64,000 nt of DNA, from NCBI GenBank assembly GCA_964036665.1, contig OZ038527.1, positions 27,315,901 to 27,379,900 of the forward strand, in the 5' to 3' direction. The notes beneath the pieces are model-generated. The model was not told where the DNA came from, ran no database searches, and worked only from the letters and a program-made list of their open reading frames with translations. The translations under genes were made by a program, and so were the position numbers. The stretch is from Gordius sp. MW1 (Eukaryota > Nematomorpha > Gordioida > Gordea > Gordiidae). Each line of letters starts with the position of its first letter. The first letter of the stretch is position 1. This document shows positions 1 to 12,526 of this stretch, in pieces.

Positions 1-1194
1 GAAAAGACTCGAATTTTATTTAAACCAATTTCAGTATTAGGCGATTATTCGATTTATAATAGTTCATTTACAAAACGAGCTCTGATCAAATCATTGATTT
101 TATTTTAATTAATGACATGCAAAACACCTTTTGATAAAACTAAATTAATGGTTTAGGTTACCTTTCACATAATAAATTTTCACATTATATTTGCCAAATA
201 TAACAGCTCCCCGACCTCACCTTTTCTCGGAATATGGAAAAATACAAATGCATAAACAATTTGATTTTTGTCCTAGTAGTGGGCCATGACCGTCGGTAAT
301 TTAGGTCCCGAGTGTAGTCAATTCCTTAAACGAATATTAAAATTAATTCCATCGACATCACATGACCCCAAAGAATTATTTAATATTAAGCAGAAAATCA
401 CCATGGAGATTGTAAAATCCAATACAATTTGAATCTATGCCTGCTCATTATTTTAATTTTTTAGCCTGCATCATACACAATCATTAAATTTTTATCTTTT
501 AGTTAAAAAAACAAGCTAATTATAAAATTTCGCGGGGTCAAAAATAGTTTAAGCAAGAACTTAGTCAAGAAGGAGCAGAAAATATGTTGTTTTTTTGTAA
601 ATCGTTATTTTATCTCCCACTTAAAATTATAATGGATGTTAAAAAGGTTATACAACAAAGTTACATATATTAGCTTAATACAAAAAAGACATATTGGCCA
701 TTCAAAGGTCTATATCATTATCTAAAATAGGCCAAAATTCGGCAAAGATTTTTAAGTTATATCATTGTGCTGCCAAGTTTATTATGTTAAGTTATTCTTA
801 AAAACTCTATTATTATAAGTGGCTTTATCAATCAATTTGATGTAGTTTTTAAATCTCTAAAAACCTAGAATAATATTTATAAAACTTGGCGAATTTGCTT
901 TAAATTATACATAACTAACTTTATGGCTCCCATCTAATCCATCCTAACTATGTATATGATATAAAGCTTAATGTATAACATCTAAATTATGTATAAAATA
1001 AAATCTCTTTTAATGAATGCAACCGAGATTTTGTTAATCTTTTGAGCTTACGTTAATTATGCACTATAACCAATAAACGCTTTTTATACTTTAGAAGCAT
1101 TATTTATAGAGAGTCAAAGCGTTCATAATGATTATATTTTTACACAATATAGTTAGTAATTAGTGGATTAAATTAACCCAAACAGCTTAATTCC
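1..1194. other. AT-rich non-coding sequence
   Basis: No open frame of useful length, RNA gene, or repeat could be recognised here. The stretch is strongly AT-rich with scattered poly-A and poly-T runs, like most of the host background in the window. Confidence 0.6.
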
Positions 1195-1422
1195 ATGATG
1201 GATGGATCAGATAAACCTTCAGCAAAACATCAAAAAGGCAATTACATTTTACACTTTATATGTTACTTTTTAGTCATAGAAATATTCTATAAATTTATTA
1301 TTTACATTATTATTTTTTTGCTACAGCTTATTTACGATGTATTGATATATAGTTATAAATCTCTTGGGGTCGGCACGCAAGTACTTCGATATGGTGCCTT
1401 CAATATTTTAATGGATAAATAG
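1195..1422 (+). CDS. Possible small membrane protein (hypothetical, 75 aa)
   Basis: An ATG-initiated frame of 75 codons begins with two methionines, has a hydrophilic start (about residues 1-15, with several Lys and Asp), then a long hydrophobic stretch (about residues 18-52, Ile/Phe/Tyr-rich) that could form one or two membrane spans, and a polar tail ending in Met-Asp-Lys. The codons of the tail, reading SLGVGTQVLRYGAFNILMDK, are less biased toward Phe, Ile and Lys than random AT-rich DNA would give, which is the main reason to list it. I do not recognise the family. Its flanks are non-coding and no intron signals are obvious. It could equally be a chance frame in AT-rich DNA. Confidence 0.25.
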   Translation: MMDGSDKPSAKHQKGNYILHFICYFLVIEIFYKFIIYIIIFLLQLIYDVLIYSYKSLGVGTQVLRYGAFNILMDK

Positions 1423-4400
1423 CATGGAAGTCATCGTCGGGGGAATAGAAGTCTATATAAATTACATCTATATGAATCATAAATAAGAATTTTTAAATTA
1501 CTATAGTGCGACAAAAGATAAATCTTTTTAAATAAATGAAATACACCTAATGTACGTTATTACAATTCACATAATATACGTTATCCACTTATTTATATTT
1601 TTATTTTATGAGACAAGCTTTGCTCCTATATTACCATATAGTAGTTATTAAAATTTAAGTTAATGCTAACTATCTATGATTTAATAAATGAATTAAACGT
1701 TAGCTTTGTAAACATTTTAAGACTTTATAAAATGATAAATTATAAATGGTCTTAAAGTTGGGACCGAAGCATTGTTTTTAATTATCATGTAGGAGAAAAC
1801 TTCAGCAATTAGATAACTGTAGGCCATTTAATTTTGCCAAACCCGAACTTTGCTTACCTTTACGTATTTGTTCAAATAATATTATTGCAAGAACCTACAT
1901 ACTTTTTAATTTTGGAATAAATACACAAATAACATTAAATTAATGGAAATGTATAAGTATTTCGCATGACAATCAAGTACGGGCTTAATAAAAATCGGGA
2001 CTTAAATCAAATTGTTTTAGTTATAATCTTAAGAATCTAAATCACTTATATTGGTTTAACTCGCAGTGTTTTGTTTTTATGTTCGGGCTGAAAAGGTCAT
2101 AAAATAAATAAAGCTTTTATAAAAATATGAGTAAATGGTTTTATAAAAAGGCAATCTAAACTGAGCTATAGCCGCTTAAATCATTTTTTGTACATTTTTC
2201 CGATGATTCTGGTTGATATTACGCACTTTATTTCATAAATATATAATTTTAGGATGAAATAGCAAGCACGCGGGGATTTCTAGAAATCAAGTTAAGGCCA
2301 ATTTAAAAGATCCTTAACACTAGTCCATATTGAAAAATACACGCAAAAATGTTTTTTTAACATTAACTTTGCACATAGTATAATGTTTTACACTTATGGA
2401 TCAATTGCAATGGATTTTAGTAGTATCATAATATTATACATATTTGTAATTAACTAAGAGTAACCACAATTAAGTGATGTTTTTGCTAAATGCATTTATA
2501 GTATTTGAATGTAAAGCTGATCAATATAAAATGAGATATGGAAACATGGAGCGAAAAAGTTATTCTGATGTGATTAGTATTCATAAGAAATTTTACGTCA
2601 AAAGGCCAGTAGACATGAAAAAAGCATGTTATATCAATATTACAGTCCAATCACACCAGTGCTCTGTCCTTTCATTTAAGAATGTGGTGGTCATTTTGAT
2701 GGTTGGTGTAAGTTAATTAAAACAACCTATCATAGATCAACAATCTGGCAACACGACATTAAAGCAAAGTTAGAACGTGATACTAAAATGTGATAGATAA
2801 AGTTCACGACACCATAATCAATTTATATAGGGTATTAATATCACTATAATCAATAAATTTAATAAGATGTCTTAGTTAGATATAGATGGTGTTTAACTTA
2901 GCTAATAAACAAGTTTTCATATAATAGAGGAGTGGTAAATTATAACACACTGAACCGAGTTGTGTCTATTGACAATACTTTACAATTTTTATAAATGACT
3001 TGTAATGTTATGCTCAATGCACTCGTTATTTATCGATGTTTCATTGAGGGTTATACATTAATAAGTTTAAACCAGTAGCTGGTAAGTAATTTTTCGAAAT
3101 ACATGTATGATGTTACTAAGTATATTAATCATTAGGATGCATTATAATTATAAGAATATATTGATCAATTGCTCTTAAAATTATGTATTTCGTGGGAAGA
3201 AATTTAAAATGATTGGAAAAATAATGAAAAAATGAAGAAGCGGAAAAATATATGTCATATATAGGTTGAATGTGAAACGATTGTTAACTAACTGCTAGAC
3301 AAATAACGAGAAACTTTCTTAAATGCCATAAAGTATCTTTTAAATGAGTTAAGATTTAATAAATCAGATTATTTATTGTTTTCAATTGACTTAAACGAAT
3401 TTTGTCATAGTTTTTTTAATTTAATTAAATTTGTTTAATGACATGCTTTAATGTATTTTGACGTTATAATGTTTGTAGAAAAAAAAGTATACAGCAGTCG
3501 CCTCCTTTAGTTATAATTTAAATACAAAGATGAGTTTGCTTCAAAATTATTTCAAATGACATGAAAAAACACCAAAATATTTAAATAACTTTAAATTATG
3601 TCTAAGTGTAGCTGAAAGATGACTATATCAAGGTTGCTGCGTATGTGCAAATGCCATTAATATAAATTAACTAGTGGTATCTAAAACACTATGTTTGTTG
3701 TCCTACACCCACGTGTTAATGGATTTGATAATTTATTTAACCAACTGGAAAGGTTGTATGATATTACAACTGAAAATAAACAGATTTGCAATTAATGTAG
3801 GAGCCATTAGAGATGATGTCGGTTTTATTAACGTGGAACATAAACATCGATTGCTGCTCCTGGTTGCATATTTTTTAAATTTTCTTTACGTTAAAACTCG
3901 CCTTACTATAAACCTAAGCGCCAAAGTGATTTTTTAAGAACGGGAGATGGAATGTTAGGTCTTTATGACTTTCATAGTATTTATATTAATCTCTTAAACA
4001 AATAATAATGTTGGACTAACTAGCCTAACGCCTTTCAGAATTTGCAAAAAGAAACTTTTGAATAAAATAGAACGCATTTGTTTTAAGTTAATTTATATTT
4101 TTGATAAAGCATAATATATGTTGCATAGCATTAAATAGAGTCAAAATTCACGGTGTGAGTGATTTTAGTTCTATACCATAAAAATATATAATTATGATCG
4201 ATATCAGTTTCTGGCTAGAAGAGGTTCAACATGTATAGTTATATAATGTGTGATATTCTTAGTTAAGAACAAAAATAACAACCTATTAAGGTTAGATTTG
4301 CCAAATGTTATGCAAGTGCCGAAAAAATAAAACCGAGGCTGCCTAGTAATCTAGTAAAATAGCCTTTAGCTGCATAAATTCACAAGAGGTATTAAAATTT

Positions 4401-4576
4401 TGCTTTATAAAATAGCTTTGATTAATGTACTAATTACTAATATACGTTGATCCGTTTATGGAAATCATATGGATTAAACTATTTCCATTTACCTTAAATT
4501 TGCATAACTAAGGGATAATGAAAAGGGACTACGTTTATTTGATGCTTAAGATGCATATAAAAATTATAAGTATGTT
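1423..4576. other. AT-rich non-coding sequence
   Basis: Two short frames occur here (2474-2716 and 3674-3937), but neither has recognisable domains or convincing composition and the second has no ATG start. No repeats shared with the rest of the window were noticed. It may hold introns, regulatory DNA or decayed elements. Confidence 0.5.
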
Positions 4577-5443
4577 TTATCTTGTTATACCTCTTTCGCG
4601 ACAGGGTTTATTGGTAAGGTCAATTTCTCCTTTGTGCGGCGTTATACTAGCATTTTCTTTTGCATTGGAATTTGGTAATGATTTAAGTTGGTGTTGTGTT
4701 ATGTTAGTAGAAATGCTTTTACGCTTTTTGTTGCTTGTAATGGAATCCATAATAAAAGCTCTTACATAAGTAAATCCAGTTGCCGCTCCACTACTTGTTT
4801 CTTTGCATGAGTTAGGAGCAACTTTGTTTAGGGAATCATTATGATCTCTAAATAAATCGGGCGGAACTAACTTATGTGAAATCACTTCTGCTTTGACCCT
4901 CTTTAGAGAACCACATTTTTCCATGCCTTGTAATAGGCTAAGTGACGCTCCATTGATGGCAAACCAAGATCCATTTCTTTGAACAACCTGTAGACGAAGA
5001 GGGGCTTGAGCTCCATATTTAGAAAATTTGTGGTGCTCTAAATTTGGGAGATGATTAGTAGAAACAATGCCTGATTGTCTCGTTTCTTGCCTCTTTATGT
5101 TAATGGAGCACAATTGTTCTATGCTACTAGTCAGCCAACTCTTTACCTTACTAGCGGGTAAATCGGACTTGATTTCCTTTGTTCCAGTGCCTGATTTATT
5201 ACCTAAATTGGGAATACGATTAATTGGTGGTCCTTTATTAGGCGAAAGATTGTTAGTTTGACCAAGAGCATTTATATTCTCGTCATTTACTAAGAGTATC
5301 ACAGATTTGGACAAATTATACTGAATTTTACTTTGATTCTCCTTATTAATATCGGAATCTTCATTTGTGGAAGGTGTGCAGGGTAAGGAATGACTTCCCA
5401 AATATTGAATTTGTGAAGGTTGGAGATATACAAAACTTTTCAT
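4577..5443 (-). CDS. Uncharacterised single-exon protein (288 aa)
   Basis: This is the longest open frame in the window: 288 codons, ATG to stop, on the minus strand. The composition is that of a real protein (many Ser, Asn, Lys, Pro and Gln), not of translated AT-rich filler. Residues 1-140 look disordered and polar. Residues about 148-198 form the only compact-looking segment: PLRLQVVQRNGSWFAINGAS followed by a Leu-rich helix, an ME-x-CG turn, KRVKAEVI and a VPPDLF end. A strand, W-(F)-A-x-N, helix, strand, VPP layout suggests a small alpha/beta domain. Residues 238-242 (NKKRK) could be a nuclear localisation signal. The C-terminal 90 residues are again polar. I cannot assign a family or function. 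The start is the first ATG of the frame. It stands alone, about 3 kb from any other candidate and well away from the transposon clusters. Confidence 0.75.
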   Translation of the reverse strand: MKSFVYLQPSQIQYLGSHSLPCTPSTNEDSDINKENQSKIQYNLSKSVILLVNDENINALGQTNNLSPNKGPPINRIPNLGNKSGTGTKEIKSDLPASKVKSWLTSSIEQLCSINIKRQETRQSGIVSTNHLPNLEHHKFSKYGAQAPLRLQVVQRNGSWFAINGASLSLLQGMEKCGSLKRVKAEVISHKLVPPDLFRDHNDSLNKVAPNSCKETSSGAATGFTYVRAFIMDSITSNKKRKSISTNITQHQLKSLPNSNAKENASITPHKGEIDLTNKPCRERGITR

Positions 5444-8338
5444 TGAGGTTACATTGGCCCAACTAACATTAATGGACTGTAGGTGCGAAACAAAATGTTA
5501 TTTTACGAATTTGAGATAGAATACTATGTATTACACGTAGACGACGTGTGTTGTGTTATGCACCATTATCAAGATTAAACAGAGAGTGGCGAAAATTGCA
5601 ATTGGGGGGGCATCCAAATTATCGAATAAAATTTATAACTTCCAACAGCGTTGACACAGTGATTGATGCAATAGCAATTATTGAGCGGACAAAGTAATTT
5701 TTATTTCAAAACTTAATAGAAGCGAGATTTAGATGCGAATATCGTCATGCGATGAGACTCATTTTTGCCGTTCGTGCGCTAGAATGTTTACTACAGGACA
5801 AGGTGTAGGTTCTTTAATAAATGTAATGTAGAGGGGCCTAAGGTAGGTGCTTGTGTGTATGTGAAACCGAGATTTCGAAAGCGGGACTCAATTATTTTTC
5901 CAATATCCGGAGCACACAAAAAAATATAAAGAGAAAGGTAAGAGTCGGGCGTCCTCTCCTCGTATACGAGTGTTCCTATTATTACTATAATTGCACATGG
6001 CCTAGCTTGTCTATTATTATCTTAATATCCGAAATATTTTTTATAAAATACAAGTCATAAATCATTTAAATGCATCAAATTTTTCTCTACCCACTATTCA
6101 ATTAGATTGTGTTTGCTCAATTTTTTCCTGCTTACTTTTTAAGTGAAAGCTGGAAATTCATAAGTCACACCATTTAAAAACTTAATTATAGAAAGTTTAC
6201 TAGATTATGGGTAATTAATTAACTAAAGGGCCTTTTTGCTGTATTGTAGTGATACTGCACGATTATTGATTACAAAAAGTATTGATTTTGTAACTCCTTA
6301 TACATACGAAGGGAATTTAACGATCCTTTATTCTTTGCCTAACCAAAGAATAATCTAAAATGCGAGTCCTTAAAAGAAAATCTAAAATATTTATTGAATT
6401 TATTTTGATAATACGCTCCTTTAAAGTTTTAAGAATTATTAGTTAGTTTTGTTTAATAACTTTAAAAAATTTTTGCATTTTAAAATTAAGGGCATTTAAT
6501 GCTCCTTGATTCTATTATTAAAACCTTTAATTTTGCACGAGTATCAACAAACTCATACCGTAATTTTTATTTGAAAATAAATAGACACATCTAGCTAAAC
6601 TATAATTATATTATCCAAAATTTGCCCTAGTTTGATTTATTAAAATAAATTTTAAATAGTTACATGGTGAAATTATATATTTCTAAAAATAAAACTATTC
6701 TATTTTAAAAGAGTATTCACTAAATATTAAAGCTTATAAGATATTAGTTTCGCCTAATCAAATTGCTTTTAAAAATATTAAACAAAAAAATGTCGAAAAG
6801 CAAAATATTATTTAGTAATTAATGCATTTTAGATAAAAGCTAATAATATCCCTTTTAAGAAAAAAATTTATTTAGATAAAAAAAAGCATGGTGCTAACTC
6901 AGATTCAAATTAAAAAATTTTAATTTATATTATAAATTTAGTTTTAACAGAATTTACACCTACCTATGCGCTTAATCTTTTTCTCATTTAATTTCCGAAC
7001 ATTTATTTACAATTTAACTTTTAAAACTAAAATAAACAAAATTTGCCATATGAACAACTAAAAATATTGAGAAGTTAATTTATTCTATAGAAATAGAATT
7101 AAATTTATTTAACGTAATCAAAGTACCTTTAATAACAAAGAGCTTAGGCAATTCTTTATTAAAGCAGTAAAATTTATTACGAATAAAATTGTTATATTAA
7201 AAGTAAAACTATTGCTATCAACCTTTTATTATTTTCCTTACACTCTATATAAATCCATATAAAAAGCTCATAGCAAAATTGGATCCTTTATAACTTGAGT
7301 TTGTTTTACATTAGGTACATATAAATATTGCATAAAAAATCTCTCTAAGTAACAAGACATTTTAAAAATAGTAAATATTATTAATTGATTTACCTAGACA
7401 TTCAGTTTGGGAATTGCAATATGAAATTCTCATGTGAACCCGCATTTTTTTGACATTGTTTATATACTGGTAACCCTTCAACTATATTTATAATTGAAGT
7501 GGTTGCGCTTTTAGATCTAGAATTTAGTTTGAATACACTGATAGTAAGTATAAAAATTATTTCAAAATCAGATCCCACCTCTATTTAAAAATATTCTTTA
7601 ATTACGAATCAAATAAATATTGTAGCTGAGATATGATAAAATATACACTATAGTTTAGTAAGTTATAATCAACTAATTAGTTTTAAATTAGTGTATTATA
7701 AGCATACATTTTACTAAATTATATAAACATGTCTGAATTTTGCTTATAGTGTAATAATGAAATGATAGCTAACAAAGCCAAAAATCTTATATGTGGTTAT
7801 AAATAATCTTGCTAAACTGTTTATGGAAGCTATTATTATAGCAATTATTTGCATATTAATATGTTTAATAATAATCTAACTAAAAACTTAAAGGTTAGTA
7901 ACCTATAATTATATATTTTATTATAATTCGAGTTCGATTGTGTTTATTGCTATGTTGATGCAATATCGTTATTAGAATTTTCGCAATGCATTATGTAAAT
8001 TTTGCATACCTTTGACACATTATAATAATAATAATTCTTTTCCTATTTCATTCATCCTTTTTAGCGTAGAACAGTTGAATTTTTCAGGAACAAATTAAAA
8101 CTATAGACTTAACATTGTTAGAACAACATTTATTTAGCTTTTGTATAAATATTTGGAAAATGGCAATTTTACAGCCATAAGACAAGAATTATAAGGAATA
8201 TAACTAAAATTGAAAATTTCATTAAACGGTTTCTAAATCCAGACATTGCTTTTTTATATTTTTAGTGCTATGTTATTATTTAATACCCAAATTATTCAAG
8301 CAAAAATAGATTGAAAGACATCAGATAGCTAAAAGACC
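5444..8338. other. AT-rich non-coding sequence upstream of the 288-aa gene
   Basis: The first few hundred bases would hold the promoter of the minus-strand gene that ends at 5443. A 69-codon frame at 5851-6060 has no domain features. From about 6060 to 8330 the DNA is extremely AT-rich with no feature that I could support. Confidence 0.5.
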
Positions 8339-8445
8339 TTCACGGGCCGCCAAAAGCCGGACGACCCTCGAGCCTCGGACCTAATCAGGTCTCGAGTCGG
8401 GCCTGATGGAACACCCGGTCCCGGCCGACCCAAATTAAGCCCAAA
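8339..8445. repeat. GC-rich hAT-like terminal tract
   Basis: A sharp GC island in AT-rich DNA, rich in CGGGCC and CCGGACC words. The same kind of tract recurs near 14.8, 30.5, 45.4, 59.85, 61.4 and 62.6 kb. At 30.57 and 61.43 kb such tracts end in GTGCA(A/G)GTCTCTA, whose complement TAGAGAC(T/C)TGCAC has the TAGAG start seen in other hAT-like elements of this window. The sequence at the left of this island, AAAAGACCTTCACGGGCC, resembles that end. No partner terminus was located. Confidence 0.4.
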
Positions 8446-8875
8446 ATGATTTAAACAAACCCAACTTTATATAAAATAAATATTTTTGTAAAGCGTACCT
8501 AATATAGCTTTCAAAATTCAGCACTTCCCACTGTCTATAATAATTGTTATTCATATTGCAAATTATGTTCTAGAAATTATTAATTGCTATGCAATTTATG
8601 GGCTCGTTTTTGGTTGTCCGTTGTCTGTCCGTTGTCCGTTGTCTGTCCGTTACCCTCCCTATCTATTTGCATTGGGTATATTAGGTTATCGATTTTTTAA
8701 ATTAATGCATGAGAAAGAGGTGCCCCACCCCTCATCTCTATCAAAAGGTGCCCCACCCCTCATCTCTATCTCCCTCGCTTTCGGGCGGGGTCGGGTTTTA
8801 ATTGCTACGTTAAATTAATGCATAAGTATATCTATATTTAAATTTTGGTAATTGCTATGCAATTTAACTAGTTTT

Positions 8876-10345
8876 GGGGTTAGAATCCCGGAGTTTTTTT
8901 TGACTCTTATGATTGTTCTTGTTACTATCATTGATAATAAGACTTTTTGGCCGTCCGCTGGCTGCTGACCAATGAAAAAAATGACCATTGGCCAAAATGC
9001 GAATCCGAGTTTATTTTTTCGTTTTTTTTTACTATTATGATTGTTCCTGTTACTACCATTGCTATTATGACTTTTTGGCCGTCCGTTGGCTGCTGACCAA
9101 TGGAAAAAAATCACCATTGGCCAAAATGTGATTCGAAATTTGTGAATCGAAATTTTTTTTTTGTTTTTTTTTGACTATTATGATTGTTCCTGTTACTACC
9201 ATTGATAATAAGACTTTTTGGCCGTCCGCTGGCTGCTGACCAATGGAATAAAATGACCATTTGGCCAAAGTGTGAATCCAAGTTTATTTTTCCGTTTTTT
9301 TTGCCTCTTATGATTGTTCCTGTTACTACCATTGATAATATTCCTTTTTGGCCGTCCGTTGGCTGCTGACCAATGAAAAAAACGTGGATGTCTTGCACCG
9401 AATGTCTTTTTTGTTTACTTTTAATTTTTGTTAATTTAACCAGTTTTTGGGTTCGAATCCCGGGGTTTTTTTTGACTATTATGTTTGTTCCTGTTACTAC
9501 CATTGATAATAAGACTTTTTGGCCGTCCGCTGGCTGCTGACCACTGGAAAAAAATGACCATTTGGCCAAAATGTGAATCCAAGTTTATTTTTTCGCTTTT
9601 TTCCGCCTATTATGATTGTTCATGTTACTACCATTGATAATCTGACTTTTTGGCCGTCCTCTGGCTACTGACCACTGGAAAAAATGGTCAGTGTCCGAAA
9701 GTGTGAAGCGAAATTTTTTTCCCCGTTTTTTTGACTCTTATGATTGTTCCTGTTACTACCATTGATAATATGACTTTGTGGCCGTCCGCTGGCTACTGAC
9801 CATTGGAAAAAAATGACCAGTGCCCGAAAGTGTGAAGCAAAATTTTTTTCCCGTTTTTTTTGACTCTTTTGATTGTTCCTGTTACTACCATTGATAATAT
9901 GACTTTTTGGCCGTCCGCTGGCTACTGACCATTGGAAAAAAATGACCATTGGCCAAAGTATGAAGTAAAATTTTTTTCCTCGTTTTTTTGGCTAACATTG
10001 ACTTATAGAGTATCTGTTGGTAGTGACCAATGAAAAAAATGACCATTTGGCCAAAATGTGAATCGAAAATTTTTTTTCGTTTTTTTTGACTTTTATGATT
10101 GTTTCTGTTAATACCATTAATAATATGACTTTTTGGCCGTCCGCTGGCTACTAACCATTGAAAAAAAATGACCATTGGCCAAAGTATGAAGTGAAATTTT
10201 TTTCCTCGTTTTTTTGGCTAACATTGACTTATAGAGTATCTGTTGGTAATGACCAATGAAAAAAATGACCCTTTGGCCAAAATGTGAATCGAAATTTTTT
10301 TTAGTTTTTTCTGACTCTTATGTATTAATAGATTGTCTTTTGGTA
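8876..10345 (+). repeat. Minisatellite array, about 129-bp unit, in element A
   Basis: About ten degenerate units. Each reads roughly: GACTATTATGATTGTTCCTG, a short spacer, GACTTTTTGGCCGTCCGCTG, GCTGCTGACCAATGG, poly-A, TGACCATTGGCC, then a T-rich linker. Each unit carries the inverted pair CCAATGG / CCATTGG separated by about 10 bases, so it can fold into a hairpin. Shorter variants around 10.0 and 10.24 kb have TGACTTATAGAGTATCTGTT in the first half. Minus-strand open frames through the array follow from a unit length near a multiple of three and are not treated as genes. Confidence 0.9.
9449..9470 (+). promoter_or_regulatory. tRNA T-arm/B-box-like motif with T-run
   Basis: GGGTTCGAATCCCGG matches a tRNA T-arm and Pol III B box and is followed at once by a run of T, which would act as a Pol III terminator. 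Slightly changed copies (GGGTTAGAATCCCGG) stand at the head of the minisatellite at about 8878, 13236, 13527, 24737 and 27435. No matching A box was found at a normal distance, so this is a relic or a coincidence of a hairpin rather than a demonstrated promoter. Confidence 0.35.
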
Positions 10346-10409
10346 CTGACCAATGGAGCAATTTAGCACATGTAAATTTTTTGATATATCTTTATGATAC
10401 CTGTGACAG

Positions 10410-10720
10410 TTTTAGATGCGCGGTCGTAACAGGCAATAGCGGAGCTATTGCATGTCGCTGATAGTTTCGTCGTAAGAATTTTTTTAATTTTTATTATTAT
10501 TTCCCATTAATTTCTATGTAAAAATTTTTAATAATTTCTATGCAATTTTTTATTATAAGCTACAATAGGAATTATCCCAATTTAATAACATTTTACCTTA
10601 ACCAAAAGTAAGTTTTTAAATTTTATCATTTTTAGATGCGCGTTCGTAACAGGCAATAGCGGAGCTATTGCATATCGCTGGTAATTGTGCCATTTTTAGA
10701 TGCGCAGACGTAACAGGACG
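10410..10720 (+). repeat. REP-like hairpins with TTTTAGATGCGC leader
   Basis: Three copies of TTTTAGATGCGC...CGTAACAGG occur at about 10.41, 10.63 and 10.69 kb. The first two continue into GCAATAGCGGAGCTATTGC, a perfect 8-bp stem with a GGA loop. The third lacks the hairpin. The GGA loop matches that of the GC-rich hairpins at 12.54-12.66 kb. Confidence 0.7.
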
Positions 10721-10848
10721 CCTAAATTAATTACTATTTTTAACAAAGTTTTCCATTATTACTAACCAAAATTTATAGAGATGGACCTTTTGCATATCAT
10801 TTTAAGAAAGATGTAAAATAATAAAAATTAGGTTTCCTCATTTTAAAA

Positions 10849-10894
10849 AGGAACTTATTAGTTCCTTTTTGAACTAGTTCCTTTAACAGCTCTA
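10849..10894 (+). mobile_element. Truncated end of a GAACTAGTTC hAT-like element
   Basis: The sequence carries GGAACTTATTAGTTCC, then TTGAACTAGTTCC and ends TTAACAGCTCTA. The same end closes the larger element at 51904-53105. Only one terminus is present, so this is a fragment inside composite element A. Confidence 0.5.
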
Positions 10895-11929
10895 ACTAAA
10901 CCAATATTAAATGGCTTTTAAATAATTTGTTACCAAAACAATCAAAGTATCGAATAGTGAGAGCTAATGTATATGAGAAATATTTTAATAATTGAACTAC
11001 AATCATTTTTTAATAACTTTCATATAAGATGGAACAATTATTTTAGTTACATTTCTTTACCGTTACTAAATAAAAATTACCTCTGAATTACGTAGCGAGT
11101 TTTTTATTTTTATATTGATTATACGTTAAACCCCTACCCCTCCCTATCTTACCCTTCCACCGCTGAGTTGGTATTATTAGGGGGCGGGAGTGGAGGAGAT
11201 CATCCCTCAACCCCTTTTTATTATTATTGATTTTTATATGCTTTTGGCAAATTAACGGAGGGAAAGGGGGGATAGTGTGCGCGTTTAGTTTTAACGGAGG
11301 GAAAGGGGGGGAAGGAGGTAGTTACTCTTCTATTCCCCCTCACTTCAGGCAAATACACTTAGAGCGCCAAGTCAGCTGTTTATATCACTCAAATATTTAT
11401 AGGGCTATTTATTTTTAAATCTTTTAAATTAGAAAATTAATCTTTAATTTAATTAACTGCGAATTAGGGCATTCTAATTTAAAGGTTTCCTTTACTTACA
11501 ATAACGTTCCACTAGATTTTGTTTTGGTTCAAACAGTTTAACTTAAAAATGAAGTGGTTGCATTTTTTCTAGCTTTATATTTTAATGTATTCAATCTTCT
11601 CGGAACTTTTGGTAATAATCCAGCCTCTTATGCTGACCCCACTTCTTATGTATAGACCTTATCTAATCTCTGTTATTTAACGACTCTTTTATCATTTAAT
11701 AAACATTAATCTCTCCTTCAATAATTTAATCTTTCATTTAATAAACATTAATCTCTCCTTTTTAAATACATTTTTAATATATTCCAAATGTCTTTGTATA
11801 ATGTTATGTTTTCCATATGAACCTATTATAAATGACGTCTAACTCTATAATTCAGTACACTTTTAAAAAACATTTTATCGTAAAAATATGTTTATCAAAA
11901 ATGAAATTTAATTGATCAGACAGGGACAT

Positions 11930-12135
11930 GGACGTAGCCAGGTTTTGGTTTGGGGGGGAGGCGAAACGTTTAAAATTTCAATCAGGGGGGGGGGCCAAAC
12001 CTACAATTTTTAATTTTTACGGGTTTTTTCATTGAAAAATTTTATTTTCGTCATTTAGGGGGGTTTTCTTATTTGAACTAAAGGTCGACCAAGCAAAACC
12101 CAGGCAAAACTAGTCCCCCCCCCCCCACTAAATGA
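11930..12135. repeat. Poly-G/poly-C tracts around a CGTAGCCAGG motif
   Basis: Homopolymer G runs at about 11953 and 11986 and a C run at about 12115 flank a segment related to the repeats at 48.59 kb (CGTAACCAGGGGGAGG) and 61.07 kb. ATTTAGGGGGG near 12054 and CCCCCCACTAAAT near 12120 form a weak inverted pair. Probably the remains of a dispersed repeat with a GTAGCCAGG end. Confidence 0.4.
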
Positions 12136-12526
12136 CAAAAAATTTCAATAAAGCTTCCTCCAAGAGTTACATTTTAGCCCCTTCACCCTCCTAACCTAAA
12201 ATGTTTAACCTAATTTCATTAATTAAAAAATAAAGATGATATTTATATACTTTATCCAGCCGATATTTATACACTTAACTCATTTATATTTTCCCGCTTC
12301 GTCAAATTGTAAATCAAAATAAAATTTTACGTTTTTTTGGCTAACATTGATACCTACCTATGCCCGTCAGTCCAATTCTTTTGCATTTAATACCCCCCTA
12401 TAGGCATTCTCGCCCCTTCTCACCTTTCTCGCCCATAAATTGCATAGCAAATAAGCTACATTTATACGTAGAATAGATGAGTCGTCCCCTCTTCCCTTCC
12501 CCCCCCCTTCCCTTCTCCCCCTTCTC

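Noticed and set aside
8815..10175. Minus-strand open frames of 94-152 codons with repeated GQQPADGQK and MVIFF words
   Set aside because: They are translations of the minisatellite; the same unit is read in different frames in neighbouring frames, and there is no start or domain consistency.
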